Assembly (NCBI GenBank): GCA_947373605.1
Contig: CANBYM010000008.1
Coordinates: 1 to 48,508 of the forward strand
From: Comamonadaceae bacterium
GTDB lineage: Bacteria; Pseudomonadota; Gammaproteobacteria; Burkholderiales; Burkholderiaceae_C
Reading direction: 5' to 3'
DNA: 48,508 nt
The notes beneath the pieces are model-generated. The model ran no database searches, was not told the DNA's origin, and saw only the letters and a list, made by a program, of their open reading frames with translations. Made by a program: the position numbers and the translations under genes. Positions 17,801 through 26,948 of this stretch are shown here, piece by piece (position 1 is the first letter of the stretch; each line of letters starts with the position of its first letter).

Positions 17801-20800
17801 CGAGGCAGGTCTCAGCGGCTTTGAGATCAAGCTGTTTGACCAGGCCGGCCAGCTCGGTGACAACACGGGCCAGATCACCTATGACATGTTCAACCAGCCG
17901 GTGAGCAATGCGCTGGCTGGCTACATTGATCCGGTGACCACACACAATGCCTGCCCGATTACCGCACGCAAGGACGGAATCATTGGTATGGTGCCGACCT
18001 GCCCGAAATACGAGGACGACGGCAAGACGCTGTCTCCCTTGGCCGGTCAGGCCGTGATTGTCAACCTCTACCCGGGACTGTATGAGATTCAGGCTTATCC
18101 GGCCGCCGACCGTATCGCCAAAGGTGAACAGTGGTTGCAGACGAATACGCTGGACGGTGGCAAGCCGCACGAGGCTTTCATCAAGCCCAACGAACCGGGT
18201 TACTTCCAGGAGTTCGGCCCTGGCGGCTTCCACGTCGCGATTGGTTTTGCCAACCCGGCGATCATTAATGCTCGCAAGGACGGTTACTGCAAGTCGACCA
18301 TGAACCCAGGTGGTACGTGTACCAGCAATCTGACCGTAGAAGTGACCAACAACCACATGAGTCGAACGCCCGACCAACGCACCTACGATACTGAGAGCTA
18401 TGACCACTACAGCTTTACGCAGTGCTATGTCTCGATTGGCCCGGCCGATGCCGAAGACTTTGCGATCCAGCCCTGTGTGTTCACTACCGATAGCCAAGGT
18501 CGCACGCACGCTACGGTGACTTTTACCGGCATGCCTGCCGGCACTTTCAAGATGTCGGTCTTTGACCAGTGGAATGACATCATGCTCGACGGCCTGGTCG
18601 GTACGGTGGTGATCAATGGTGGTGACAACAAGAAGACTTTCCCTGTCACGCAATGGCGTACCAACCTGTACACGCGTACCTTCGTGGACACGGACGGCAG
18701 TGGTGTATCGGACGACTCCAAGCCTGGTCTGGCACTGGTAAATACCAATATCCGCTATCGCGATGGTGCGATTGCCTTCTTCAACAATACCGACCTGAAC
18801 GGTTATGCCGGCTTTAACGAAGTCTTCCCATTCATGAACTGGCTGGTTGTCGAAACGACGCAGACCCGCTTCAAGCCGACTTGGGTGCACAGCGTATATG
18901 ACGCGGGTGGACCGGTAGACGGTTCATTGCAAGATGCGAACACACCACGCCCGGCGGGATCGACACCGTCCAATATTGCCGCCAACCTGGCCAATACCGA
19001 CGTGCGGGTCCCGCTGCCAGCCGATCTGCGTTTCCCCGGCGCGAAATATTGCGACAACGCCGATTGCCCGGCCGACGATAAATTGGCCGGCGCATCGTCC
19101 GGTACCCTGTTCCCGGGACAGAGCTTCTTTAGCAACACCATGGGATGGCAAGGACTGCTGGGTCAGAACACCTTCCTGGAATTTGGTGTAAAGCCGTTCA
19201 AAACCGCTGAAAACGGTGGCATCCACGGTAACGTGATTTATGCATCCACACGTCCATTCGACGACCCATCCCTGTTGTTGCAACTGTCGTGGGAGCCGGG
19301 TGTGCCCCGCGTCAAACTCAACCTGTACAAGAAGGATGTGGACGCTTCGGGCAACGAGAAGCTCACGCTCGCGGACAGCACGCTGTCGACCAGTTTTGAC
19401 GACTGGGCGCAAGGCTTCCGCCGGGATAAAGACGGCAAATTGATAACGACTGCCGATGGTAAATACATTCCGAATATGAACTGCCCTGGACAAGACGCAG
19501 GCAGTCCGTTCTTTGCCACACTGCAAGGCAGCAAGATGTATCTGGACACACCGGACGCCAGTGGTAAGAAAAAACCGCTTGCTTACAACGCGCAGTTCAA
19601 GTGCTACGACGGCTGGTCGCAACTAAACCAGGCCCAGCCCGCACCTTATGACGGCTATTACAAGTTCCCGAGCGTTACGGCCATCGACCCGGCGAACGGC
19701 AAACCTTCCCTGAGCAACTGCCTGCTCTGCACGACCAACCCTGACGACGGAAGCCCCATGTTGCCTGCGGGTAAATATGTAGTTGAAGTGGTAGTGCCAT
19801 CCGGATACGAACTGGTGAAGGAAGAGGACAAGAACATTCTGATGGGTGACGTATTTATCGCTCCTGTGACCCAGCAGTTTGCCGGTTTCGGTAACGTTTT
19901 CATCATGCCGGACCAGGCGCAGGTGAACAGCGCCTACAACGGCAATAGCCCTGGCGGCCTGAACAAGACCAAGACCCTGGGCTCGGTGACTTTCCCGCGC
20001 CACGAAGGTGACACGGGTAGCGTCGAAGCTTATTGGCCTTGCGTGGGTGCAGAGCGCATCGTGCCCGATTTCAACAGCCTGTTCCCGCAAGCCGGTCAGG
20101 CAGCGCCTTTCGCGGGTGCCAAACGTCGGCTGTGTGATCGCAAGGAAGTCACGCTGGACGACCAGTCATCGGTACTGGCCAAGTTCTATGTGTTCAGCTC
20201 GACCCACATTGCCGGTCACTTTACCGGCACGATTACCAATGACTTTGCTTCTGAGTTTGATCCCTTCTCGCCACAGTTCGGTGAAAAGTTTGGCCCGCCC
20301 AACCTGCCGGTCGGTATCCGTGACTTCAACGGTAACGAGGTGGCCCGCGTCTATTCCGACCAATGGGGTATCTACAACGGTCTGTATTTCTCCAGCTGGA
20401 GTGTGAACCCGCCCAACCCCACCGGCTACGCGCCGCAAATGTCCATTGCATGTATGAATGACCCCGGCCCGATCCCGGACGGCAAGGGCGGCTTGATGAC
20501 CGACCCGTCTTACAACCCGGCCTACAGCAACTTCTGCTACGAGCAACCGTTCATGCCTGGCGTGACGACTTATATGGACACACCGGTTATCCCGACGCAA
20601 GCCTTCGCTGACGGCTACAACCTGCCGGATACCGAGTACCCGGACCTGACGCCCGCAATCAAGACCGTTGTAAGCGACAAGGTGCCAGGTCCCTGGTTGC
20701 CAAGCGCAGCGCCGGTGAGCAGCATTGCGCTGACGTCCGGTGGTAGCGGCTATTCGTCCGTGCCCGCAGTGACTATTACTGCCACCGATGGCATTGGCAG

Positions 20801-23800
20801 TGGTGCTGCGGCGACGGCGACCATGAAGGTTACATCGATTACGGTTTCCAACGCAGGTAGCGGTTACACGTCTCGCCCGACCGTTGCTATTGCAGCCCCT
20901 GCTACCGGCGCCACTGCTACGGTTAACAGTAATGGCGTTTCATTGACGGTTTTGTCCGTCAGCGTTACGCAGACGGGCGCCTGCCGTAATGGCTTCAATC
21001 ATGACGTCTCTTTTAACGGGGGCAACGGTTTCGGCGCAAGGGCTAACGCGACGTTCGCGAACGGTAAGGTCACAGCTATCAACGTTAATCGAGGTGGCAA
21101 TTATGGTGGCGTTCCGACTGTGTCAGTAAACAACTGCTCCGGACTTGCCACAAGCGTCAATATGGGCGTAGGCACTATTCCGGTGGCCAATGCGGGTAGC
21201 GGTTACACCAGCCAGCCCACTGTGACGATTGCCGGGGGTGGTGGCAGCGGTGCGGGAGCGAGCGCGCTGATGGGTGTGAATGCGCTGACCCTCACTGCCG
21301 GCGGCTTTGGCTACGATGCTTTGCCAGTCGTCGGCTTCAGCGGTAGCTTTGTGAGCGGTGGCACTGCGGCTGCGGCTAAGGTGACGCTTGGCAATCCCGT
21401 ACCGAATGGTGCGCTGACCATCACATCTCTGGGTGACAAGGTTGTCCAGAACCCGAACTTCGCAGGTCCGAACGCTAATTCAGCGCCCTATAACCTGAAG
21501 ACCATTACCCGACACTATGGTTTCGGCGGCGCAGGTACGGCCGTCCTTTTCGCGCCTGACGCAGTTACGAACGCGCAATTGAATGTGAGCAGTTGGAGCG
21601 ACACGACGATCAGTGCGACGCTTCCTGCACTGCCCAATGCATTCAACTGCAAGGTGCAACAGCAAGGTGCACCGACCTCCCAGTGCGGCCAGTTGGTGAT
21701 TACCCGCAACGATAACGGCAAGCAATCTATCGACGCCATCACAGTCAATGCAGGAGGCAGTGCGCCTTGGGTCGTCTCACCCACCGGCGTCACGCCCCCT
21801 GCGAACAGAAGTGTGAACGACTACGGCTCAGCCTTTGGACGCATGAACCTTGTTCCCGGTGCCGTTAACCAGAGCCCCATCCAGGTCGCAATCGACAGTG
21901 CCGCGCCCGGTGACCTGATTCTGGTGCAGCCTGGCACCTACCGCGAAAACCTGATCATGTGGAAGCCCGTGCGCCTGCAAGGTGTGGGTGCCACTGCGGT
22001 AACCATCAATGCGGATGCGCATCCTGCCGGCCACATGGACCAATGGCGCCGCCAGATGGTGTGTGCTTTCGGTCTGACGCTGCAAGGCATTCCCAACCTG
22101 GGTAATAGCCCGGCCGCTTTCGACCCGTCCGGCCAATACAGCTGTCCCGATGCCATGTTCCTGAAGGGTGACCGCATTCCGTTCGAAGCCATCACTGGTT
22201 GGGATGCTTCCGGCAACGGTAATCTGGCCCAAGTGTTGCAGGAACCCACCTTGTTGGGAGCCTACGAGGGTGCCGGTATCACTGTAGTCGGTCGTGGCGT
22301 TCGCGTCCCGGCAGGAAGCCAGGACTTCTGGGGAGCAGATCCCACGGCCGCAGGGGCCTTCGCTGACGGCAGTGCCTATCTGGGCGGTGCTGGAGCCGGC
22401 CCGCAAGGTGATGATTGCCGTGTGCATACCAACAACGTGCAGGGCATCGACTATGGCACCTCCAATTACCGCTGCAACCCGTCGCGTGTTGATGGTGTGT
22501 CCATCATGAACAGCTCACAAGGTGGTGGAGGTCTATTCGTCCACGGATGGGGACACAACCTGGAAGTCTCCAACACCCGCATATCGAGCAACCATGGCAC
22601 GTTAGCCGGTGCGATTAACCTGGGCAATGGTGAAACCCCTCCTGTGTTCGTGAATGACGGAACGACTTGCGGAGCAAATACAACGGCCCTGTGCCCGCCG
22701 ATTCCAGCGGGTACCCCGACCGGTGCCGTGATTCCGTTTGGCTTCAACACCAATGTACGCATTCACCACAACATGCTTTACAACAACGCTTCTATCGGTG
22801 ATGCGCTCTTCACGGGCACCCCGGCCGGTGCGGGTGGTGTAACGGTCAGTGCGGGAGGTGACAGCTACCAGATCGACCACAACTGGATCGCGGGTAACCT
22901 CTCCACGGGTGACGGTGGTGGCCTGCAGACCTTGGGTGTAACTTTCAATGGCAGGATCAACAATAACGTGATCCTGTTTAATCAGAGTACCAACCCGACC
23001 TTGCCGACCAACGGCGGCGGTATCGTGATCCAGGGTGCCAATGAGCCCCGTACGCTCAACGGCACCGAGTGCGGTGGTGCGACCGATACCGACTGCCCGC
23101 CCGGACTGGGTGATGGCACCGGACAGGGTCTGGTGATTGACAGCAACTTGATTTACGGAAACAGCGCTGAAAGCGGCACCGGCGGTGGTATTGCTCTGGA
23201 GCAGATCAATGGCAGCGAATTGATCGCTTTCCCGAACAATCCGAATAATTGGTATGCCATCACGTTGACCAACAACATCATTGCCAACAATGTGGCGGGT
23301 TATGACGGTGGCGGTGTGTCGATGCGTGATGCGCTCAAGCTCAAACTAGTCAACAATACGATCATTTCTAACGACACCACGGCCTCCGCCGGTGTCTTGT
23401 TCAAGACGCTCGGTGCAATCAACTCCAGCAACCCGCCCCCGGGCTGCAATGCGGTGACAGACCCGACCTTGCCGCAGTCCCCGACTTGCACGGGCGATGC
23501 GGCGCCACATGGTCAACAGCCTTCCGGTCTGGTGACGATGTTGCACACGCAGAACCTGATTGAAGCGATCGCCAGCATTGTCCCGACCGGTGGCAACCCG
23601 CAAGTTACCTGTCCGAGCGGTTACGGCTATACCAACGGCACGGGAACCGGTGGCCTGAGAAACGGCGATTGCGTTAAGTTCTCGCGCCCTGCATTGGTGA
23701 ACGACCTGTTCTGGCAGAATCGCACGTTCAGGGTCGATATCCAGAAGGCTGGAAGTGGCTTGCAATCGCAACAGAACCTGGTGGTGATCACGCCTCAGCT

Positions 23801-26114
23801 TACTCAGGGTACGACCGGTGAATGCGCGAGCGGCGCGCAATACTGGGATATCGGCCTGCGTACCGATGACGTTAACACCGGCATCATCAGCGCTGCTGTA
23901 AATAAGCTGGTGATTACCAATTCGATCCTGACCGGTACCGGTGACATTTCGAACCTGAACGAAATCGTTGCAAGCAGTACCAATAAATTGGGCGTGTCCA
24001 ATCCGGTGGTTGCGCAAGTTTGTAATGGCGCGCGCGTACCACCGGAATATTGCGGTAGCCGTTCGGATGTTACTGGCGGGCAAAACGGCGCCGCTTCGTG
24101 CAAAGGCTTCAACGCACCTCCGGGAGCTTCGGAGAGCACCAGCAACGCCCAGCAGTTTACGTTTGGGGATACGGTGGGCGGCATTCGGCCGTATGGCGGT
24201 ATTCAGCCGACAGCAACGGTGGATGAGGGCCACAACTGGTTGAACCTGGTGTATGGTCCGCTGACCCTGAGCCGCCCGAATGTTTCGACAACGACCTCGC
24301 AGGAATATATGGTGGCAGGTCCCTTGGTGGGAACTGAACTGGGCGCCTACTCGATACCGGCGGGTTCGCCGGCAGTTGCTGGTGGTACGAATTCAGCCAC
24401 AGGCGTCCCGGCGCTGGACTTCTATGGCAATAGCCGTAGTGCACGAAATGACATCGGTGCAGTCCAGTATGTGTTGAACGCCAATGCAGAGCTCACGCCG
24501 TCGAATCTGGCTTTCGACTCGACCTATATCGGTACCAGTTCCATCAAGACCATCAAGCTGACAACCGGCACAACGGCCTTGACCGGCATTGCAGTTTCCC
24601 TGAACCAGTCCGGTGCTGCTTACTCGGTGCTCACCGGCAATGCGGGCGACTGCGGCGCGACATTGGCTGCTACGGCGAATGCCGCTACGCCAAGTAGCTG
24701 TGTGATCCGGGTGCAATTCGCGCCGACAGCGGCTGGCTTGGCCACGGGTTCGGTGACGGTTACTGCCAATATCCCGGTGACGGGTTCACCAGTCGCACTG
24801 ACGGGTGACGGTGTGTCCTCGGATCTGACCGTTGCCCCGGCATCGCTGAGCTTTGCGGGCTACCAGTCTGTGACCCTTCCAGTGCAGTTTGTGACAGTGA
24901 CCAACACCAGCACGGGGAATGTGACGGTCACCGGCATCGCACCTTCGATCACTGGCAGTGGCTTCAGCCGCTCCGGCGGCACCTGCCTGACTGCACCGTT
25001 CTCGTTGGTTGCCAGTGCGAGCTGCACGATCGGCGTGAGCTACACCGGTACGGCTCCAGGTACCTCAACAGGCGGGGTCACAGTTACGGCTGATGCGGCC
25101 TTCATGGTCGGCGGATCAACGACGCTGAGCGGCACGACCTATGCGCTGCCAAGCGTCAGCCCGACCTCGCTTGCCTTTGGTCACATTCCGTCCGGCAAGA
25201 CAGCTGTGGCCCGGACGCTAACGATCACCAACCCGCTGGGCGCACCGGCGCTGACGATCAGCGCTCTGAACTTCAGCGGTAACGGATTCTCCCGTGCAAC
25301 GGGTACCGCTACGGGCAGCTGTGCCACCACGCTCGCCGCAGGTTCGACGTGCACGGTCGGAGTGGTCTATACGGCTCCAACGACGCTCGGCGCATCATCG
25401 GGCTCGCTGGCGATCACCACGTCGGCACCGACTGTGACCGGTTCTGCGGTTACGCTGACGGGTACGTCGGTCGCTGTGCCTGCAGTCCCGACGCCGCCGT
25501 CGCTTGATCAATTCAACCGTGCAAGTTCCAACACGCTGGGCTCCAACTGGTATCAGGCGACTCTGTTGGGCGCAGCCGCTATCCGGGTAAATGATGTCAC
25601 CAATGCGGCCTCGGGTACGGCGCAATGCACAGGCGGATTTTTGCCAAGCTGCACGCTGGGCGGCTGGGCATACTGGGGTAACAGCGCGGGAGGCACGGTG
25701 TTCGGCGACAGCCAGGCAGCATCGTTCACCTTCAGCGGCACCCCTGCTGACACGCCTGCACTGCTCCTGAAGTCCAGTGGAACGCCAGCGGTCAACGTCT
25801 ACCCCACAGGTGTCCGGGTCCGGTATACAGGGACTAATGTTGCTGTAGAAACGAACGTGAATGGTGGCGGCTGGACGACCCAGGCGACCTTGACTGCTAC
25901 CTTCGCGGGCAACGACAAGATGACCGCACAGGTGGACAACAATGGCAATGTGTATGTCTGGAAGACCACAGGTACAAGTACTTCGGTGGTGGACTCTGTA
26001 CCGCTGGGTGATACCTTCGGTTCGGGCGTGACGGGTGCCATAGGCTTCTTCATGACTGGCACAAGCGCCGCACGTGTCGACAACTTCGCCGGAGGAATCG
26101 CAACATCGCCGTAA
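14898..26114 (+). CDS. Giant secreted cupredoxin/multi-domain protein, 3738 residues
   Basis: One uninterrupted 11.2-kb frame starts at ATG 14898 after GGGAGA. Residues 1-31 are a signal peptide ending ALAQ. Residues ~32-510 resemble the N-terminal part of oxidase 2: MWGYTCGD, TYLLHSGTQ, MGLYGVLVV, YFLVNGQS, NAGLRMHVPQ. Copper His are mostly missing. GSGY-type beta repeats interrupt this part (~160-235). Residues ~520-740 look like cadherin/VCBS-type domains. Residues ~940-1500 contain SdrD-B-like collagen-binding-type folds (ISVFVFQDDNPLNGENDA, RTFVDTDGSG). Five further GSGY repeats lie at ~1945-2150, an IPT/TIG-like domain at ~2170-2285, a right-handed beta-helix of the NosD/pectate-lyase type at ~2320-3170, three choice-of-anchor-D/ASPM-SPD-2-Hydin-type domains at ~3194-3530 and a C-terminal lectin-like jelly roll at ~3535-3735. 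No LPXTG or autotransporter barrel is seen, so export through the neighbouring type II system is inferred. Function is unknown. Confidence 0.85.
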   Translation: MNLNSLLNKRMVKSGAIACLLALCGGAALAQGSVTLVAGTSNTTLPDGQTVPMWGYTCGDALAAPASAASVNASCTAMNGTAQSASTWQPPLITLQAGQSLTITLINNLQFGTNNIATSIVIDGQLGGGLGKERTTMPSPQHLPQGTTWPGTLGIVDTSAMSIMIDAGGSGYSATNPPAVSFSGGGGSGAVAIAKVSAGGAVTGVVVTSPGSGYTSAPTLTIASPGGSGTLAKAHIASLPDFLTAGSATFVPPPQADRVKSLATEVVVGTPGTLTWNNLRPGTYLLHSGTQPSIQHPMGLYGVLVVTESPAGSAYGTGFDKDVALLFSEIDPAQNREVAQVVQNSAFSDTQVWDGQPGKCADITQSASAHTCYPPVINYSPLYFLVNGQSFDRSKTGAGGLSVPKSIPATSGNVLLRMVNAGLRMHVPQVVNKTMALLAEDGNKLPGAKRYQSSVAMPAGKTYEVAVQPAQTNTGTYDNATLAVYDRQLSLSTANQRDGGMQTYIKIGDGADTGSVGGSASSTTLNALDKTYYCSAGVQLVISDRSKGLLGGTVGANGVALNAYSTDANNDINASTLTLQPNGTFTYTPSSVASAAGSCGGSFTFLVNGTKTQTATIAQCDANSTAAGCSLAAAPSASNVVFTSNIASRYVSSPPGVLGSNVLNPGGLALTAVGSATGLHLNVDGSFAVAGPGTADACAAAVPAITTAGASCVNFGFQAKNAQGTLSNAAVATVVFLPATNLAVNVLDAKNGTRIKDYRWIIEEDRTFWIDPKCQVNSLARPAGCPDLPVESLGYNFHTANMPVIAQGCVGKVSCESQQTVGGTAAVCDIGNGQCRTDGSTQKTPLDPASVHLDPTKRYFISVLPGDGINPTIGGAGGPGADGKLFDIGTACGPYNGGTGAWEPAGSSAMCGHEMGGSQITPSQTAVTINLQQTPLPTAKISVFVFQDDNPLNGENDAGGGVDVIAPNEAGLSGFEIKLFDQAGQLGDNTGQITYDMFNQPVSNALAGYIDPVTTHNACPITARKDGIIGMVPTCPKYEDDGKTLSPLAGQAVIVNLYPGLYEIQAYPAADRIAKGEQWLQTNTLDGGKPHEAFIKPNEPGYFQEFGPGGFHVAIGFANPAIINARKDGYCKSTMNPGGTCTSNLTVEVTNNHMSRTPDQRTYDTESYDHYSFTQCYVSIGPADAEDFAIQPCVFTTDSQGRTHATVTFTGMPAGTFKMSVFDQWNDIMLDGLVGTVVINGGDNKKTFPVTQWRTNLYTRTFVDTDGSGVSDDSKPGLALVNTNIRYRDGAIAFFNNTDLNGYAGFNEVFPFMNWLVVETTQTRFKPTWVHSVYDAGGPVDGSLQDANTPRPAGSTPSNIAANLANTDVRVPLPADLRFPGAKYCDNADCPADDKLAGASSGTLFPGQSFFSNTMGWQGLLGQNTFLEFGVKPFKTAENGGIHGNVIYASTRPFDDPSLLLQLSWEPGVPRVKLNLYKKDVDASGNEKLTLADSTLSTSFDDWAQGFRRDKDGKLITTADGKYIPNMNCPGQDAGSPFFATLQGSKMYLDTPDASGKKKPLAYNAQFKCYDGWSQLNQAQPAPYDGYYKFPSVTAIDPANGKPSLSNCLLCTTNPDDGSPMLPAGKYVVEVVVPSGYELVKEEDKNILMGDVFIAPVTQQFAGFGNVFIMPDQAQVNSAYNGNSPGGLNKTKTLGSVTFPRHEGDTGSVEAYWPCVGAERIVPDFNSLFPQAGQAAPFAGAKRRLCDRKEVTLDDQSSVLAKFYVFSSTHIAGHFTGTITNDFASEFDPFSPQFGEKFGPPNLPVGIRDFNGNEVARVYSDQWGIYNGLYFSSWSVNPPNPTGYAPQMSIACMNDPGPIPDGKGGLMTDPSYNPAYSNFCYEQPFMPGVTTYMDTPVIPTQAFADGYNLPDTEYPDLTPAIKTVVSDKVPGPWLPSAAPVSSIALTSGGSGYSSVPAVTITATDGIGSGAAATATMKVTSITVSNAGSGYTSRPTVAIAAPATGATATVNSNGVSLTVLSVSVTQTGACRNGFNHDVSFNGGNGFGARANATFANGKVTAINVNRGGNYGGVPTVSVNNCSGLATSVNMGVGTIPVANAGSGYTSQPTVTIAGGGGSGAGASALMGVNALTLTAGGFGYDALPVVGFSGSFVSGGTAAAAKVTLGNPVPNGALTITSLGDKVVQNPNFAGPNANSAPYNLKTITRHYGFGGAGTAVLFAPDAVTNAQLNVSSWSDTTISATLPALPNAFNCKVQQQGAPTSQCGQLVITRNDNGKQSIDAITVNAGGSAPWVVSPTGVTPPANRSVNDYGSAFGRMNLVPGAVNQSPIQVAIDSAAPGDLILVQPGTYRENLIMWKPVRLQGVGATAVTINADAHPAGHMDQWRRQMVCAFGLTLQGIPNLGNSPAAFDPSGQYSCPDAMFLKGDRIPFEAITGWDASGNGNLAQVLQEPTLLGAYEGAGITVVGRGVRVPAGSQDFWGADPTAAGAFADGSAYLGGAGAGPQGDDCRVHTNNVQGIDYGTSNYRCNPSRVDGVSIMNSSQGGGGLFVHGWGHNLEVSNTRISSNHGTLAGAINLGNGETPPVFVNDGTTCGANTTALCPPIPAGTPTGAVIPFGFNTNVRIHHNMLYNNASIGDALFTGTPAGAGGVTVSAGGDSYQIDHNWIAGNLSTGDGGGLQTLGVTFNGRINNNVILFNQSTNPTLPTNGGGIVIQGANEPRTLNGTECGGATDTDCPPGLGDGTGQGLVIDSNLIYGNSAESGTGGGIALEQINGSELIAFPNNPNNWYAITLTNNIIANNVAGYDGGGVSMRDALKLKLVNNTIISNDTTASAGVLFKTLGAINSSNPPPGCNAVTDPTLPQSPTCTGDAAPHGQQPSGLVTMLHTQNLIEAIASIVPTGGNPQVTCPSGYGYTNGTGTGGLRNGDCVKFSRPALVNDLFWQNRTFRVDIQKAGSGLQSQQNLVVITPQLTQGTTGECASGAQYWDIGLRTDDVNTGIISAAVNKLVITNSILTGTGDISNLNEIVASSTNKLGVSNPVVAQVCNGARVPPEYCGSRSDVTGGQNGAASCKGFNAPPGASESTSNAQQFTFGDTVGGIRPYGGIQPTATVDEGHNWLNLVYGPLTLSRPNVSTTTSQEYMVAGPLVGTELGAYSIPAGSPAVAGGTNSATGVPALDFYGNSRSARNDIGAVQYVLNANAELTPSNLAFDSTYIGTSSIKTIKLTTGTTALTGIAVSLNQSGAAYSVLTGNAGDCGATLAATANAATPSSCVIRVQFAPTAAGLATGSVTVTANIPVTGSPVALTGDGVSSDLTVAPASLSFAGYQSVTLPVQFVTVTNTSTGNVTVTGIAPSITGSGFSRSGGTCLTAPFSLVASASCTIGVSYTGTAPGTSTGGVTVTADAAFMVGGSTTLSGTTYALPSVSPTSLAFGHIPSGKTAVARTLTITNPLGAPALTISALNFSGNGFSRATGTATGSCATTLAAGSTCTVGVVYTAPTTLGASSGSLAITTSAPTVTGSAVTLTGTSVAVPAVPTPPSLDQFNRASSNTLGSNWYQATLLGAAAIRVNDVTNAASGTAQCTGGFLPSCTLGGWAYWGNSAGGTVFGDSQAASFTFSGTPADTPALLLKSSGTPAVNVYPTGVRVRYTGTNVAVETNVNGGGWTTQATLTATFAGNDKMTAQVDNNGNVYVWKTTGTSTSVVDSVPLGDTFGSGVTGAIGFFMTGTSAARVDNFAGGIATSP
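15384..15605 (+). repeat. GSGY-type repeats in the N-terminal part of the giant gene
   Basis: Two units of about 40 codons share the pattern GGSGY/GSGY, then P-x-hydrophobic, then a Gly-rich turn (GGSGYSATNPPAVSF; PGSGYTSAPTLTI). The same unit recurs in the middle of the gene. They look like beta-solenoid or linker units inserted into the cupredoxin-like region. Confidence 0.6.
20715..21400 (+). repeat. GSGY-type repeats in the middle of the giant gene
   Basis: Five units are seen, with cores near 20740, 20850, 21090, 21190 and 21300 (GGSGYSSVPAVTI, AGSGYTSRPTVAI, GGNYGGVPTVSV, AGSGYTSQPTVTI, GGFGYDALPVVGF). They are the same family as the two units near the N-terminus, which suggests internal duplication. 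Confidence 0.65.
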
Positions 26115-26118
26115 TCGG

Positions 26119-26622
26119 ATGATTCCAATGACACCGAAGAAATCTACCCGCTCGATCTGCTTTGCCACTCAATGCATAGGCCTTGGGTTGGCAATCTGTG
26201 CAACGTTGCCCGCAGCAATCGCAGCGCAAGACGCGGCTTCAGCGGTTACGCCGGAAAGCATCCGCAAGCCGGTGCATCGAGGCTTGACCGAGGTGCTCGA
26301 TAAGCGTGTGCAATTGCTGGCAGCGGAGTTGAATCTTGATGCGGACCAACAGGCCGCTGTGCGCCGCCTGCTAATGCAGCAACGTGAGCAGACGCTCAAG
26401 GTATGGAGCGATGAAGCGGTGCCTGCGGCGCTGCGTATCAAGGCGACGCAAGGTGTAGCCGAGCGGACTGCCGATCAGATCCGGGCCTTGCTGGACGATG
26501 TGCAACGCACCCGGTATTCGCTGCCGCACAAGCAGGATGCAGAGCAGCACTTTGCCTCGGAAGATCTGGAGTCGTGGATGCGTGGCAGTCCGCCCAAAGG
26601 GCCGGCTACACCGCAGCAATGA
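26119..26622 (+). CDS. Spy/CpxP-like small periplasmic protein
   Basis: This protein of about 167 residues has a signal peptide (LGLAICATLPAAIAAQ). A helical body follows with DKRVQLLAAELNLDADQQ, then VRRLLMQQREQTLKV and a second helical pair. The 'L.L...Q...V..LL..QR' spacing resembles Spy/CpxP and LTXXQ-type periplasmic chaperones or metal-responsive adaptors, although the literal LTxxQ is not kept. ATG 26119 lies four bases after the giant gene; ATG 26128 is also possible. Its place behind a giant exported protein fits a chaperone or sensor role in the periplasm. The family assignment is moderate and the function is inferred. Confidence 0.7.
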   Translation: MIPMTPKKSTRSICFATQCIGLGLAICATLPAAIAAQDAASAVTPESIRKPVHRGLTEVLDKRVQLLAAELNLDADQQAAVRRLLMQQREQTLKVWSDEAVPAALRIKATQGVAERTADQIRALLDDVQRTRYSLPHKQDAEQHFASEDLESWMRGSPPKGPATPQQ

Positions 26623-26654
26623 GTGAACTGGCCGATAGAAGAAAGGACATGCGC

Positions 26655-26948
26655 ATGATTGATTTGGAAGGTGTGGCAGGTAGGCCTTACCGGTGTCGCA
26701 GCGCGCTGGTAATCTTTGCTGGTGCGGTCTTGCTGGGGGGATCGGTACTGGCTCAGGACAAGCCTGTGGATGCGGCACCGGGTGCCGGGACCGCCAGGAC
26801 GGCGCCGCGCGTTTCGCCGTATGTGCTGGCGGCGCAGCGGCGCGCCCAGGAGGAAGGTGATGCGTCACAACCGCGCATCGGCCTGCAGGCGCAAATGCAG
26901 AAGAACGCGGTGCGGCGTCACCTCGCTCCTGCAAGGCCGGGAACATGA
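26655..26948 (+). CDS. Small exported protein of unknown function
   Basis: The product has 97 residues with a hydrophobic N-terminal segment (ALVIFAGAVLLGGSVLAQ) that looks like a signal peptide. A low-complexity Ala/Pro/Arg/Gln-rich mature part follows, with VSPYVLAAQRRAQEE as its only amphipathic stretch. ATG 26655 is seven bases after AGGA. ATG 26619, which overlaps the previous stop as ATGA, is an alternative with a longer leader. I recognise no family. Its stop overlaps the next start by four bases, so it belongs to the operon. Confidence 0.6.
   Translation: MIDLEGVAGRPYRCRSALVIFAGAVLLGGSVLAQDKPVDAAPGAGTARTAPRVSPYVLAAQRRAQEEGDASQPRIGLQAQMQKNAVRRHLAPARPGT

Noticed and set aside
17721..18890. 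389-codon frame on the minus strand inside the giant gene
   Set aside because: It is antisense to an unbroken, signal-peptide-bearing coding frame. It has no domain motif and is explained by the GC-rich codon use of the plus strand. The same holds for the frames at 23346-24233 and 25395-26168.
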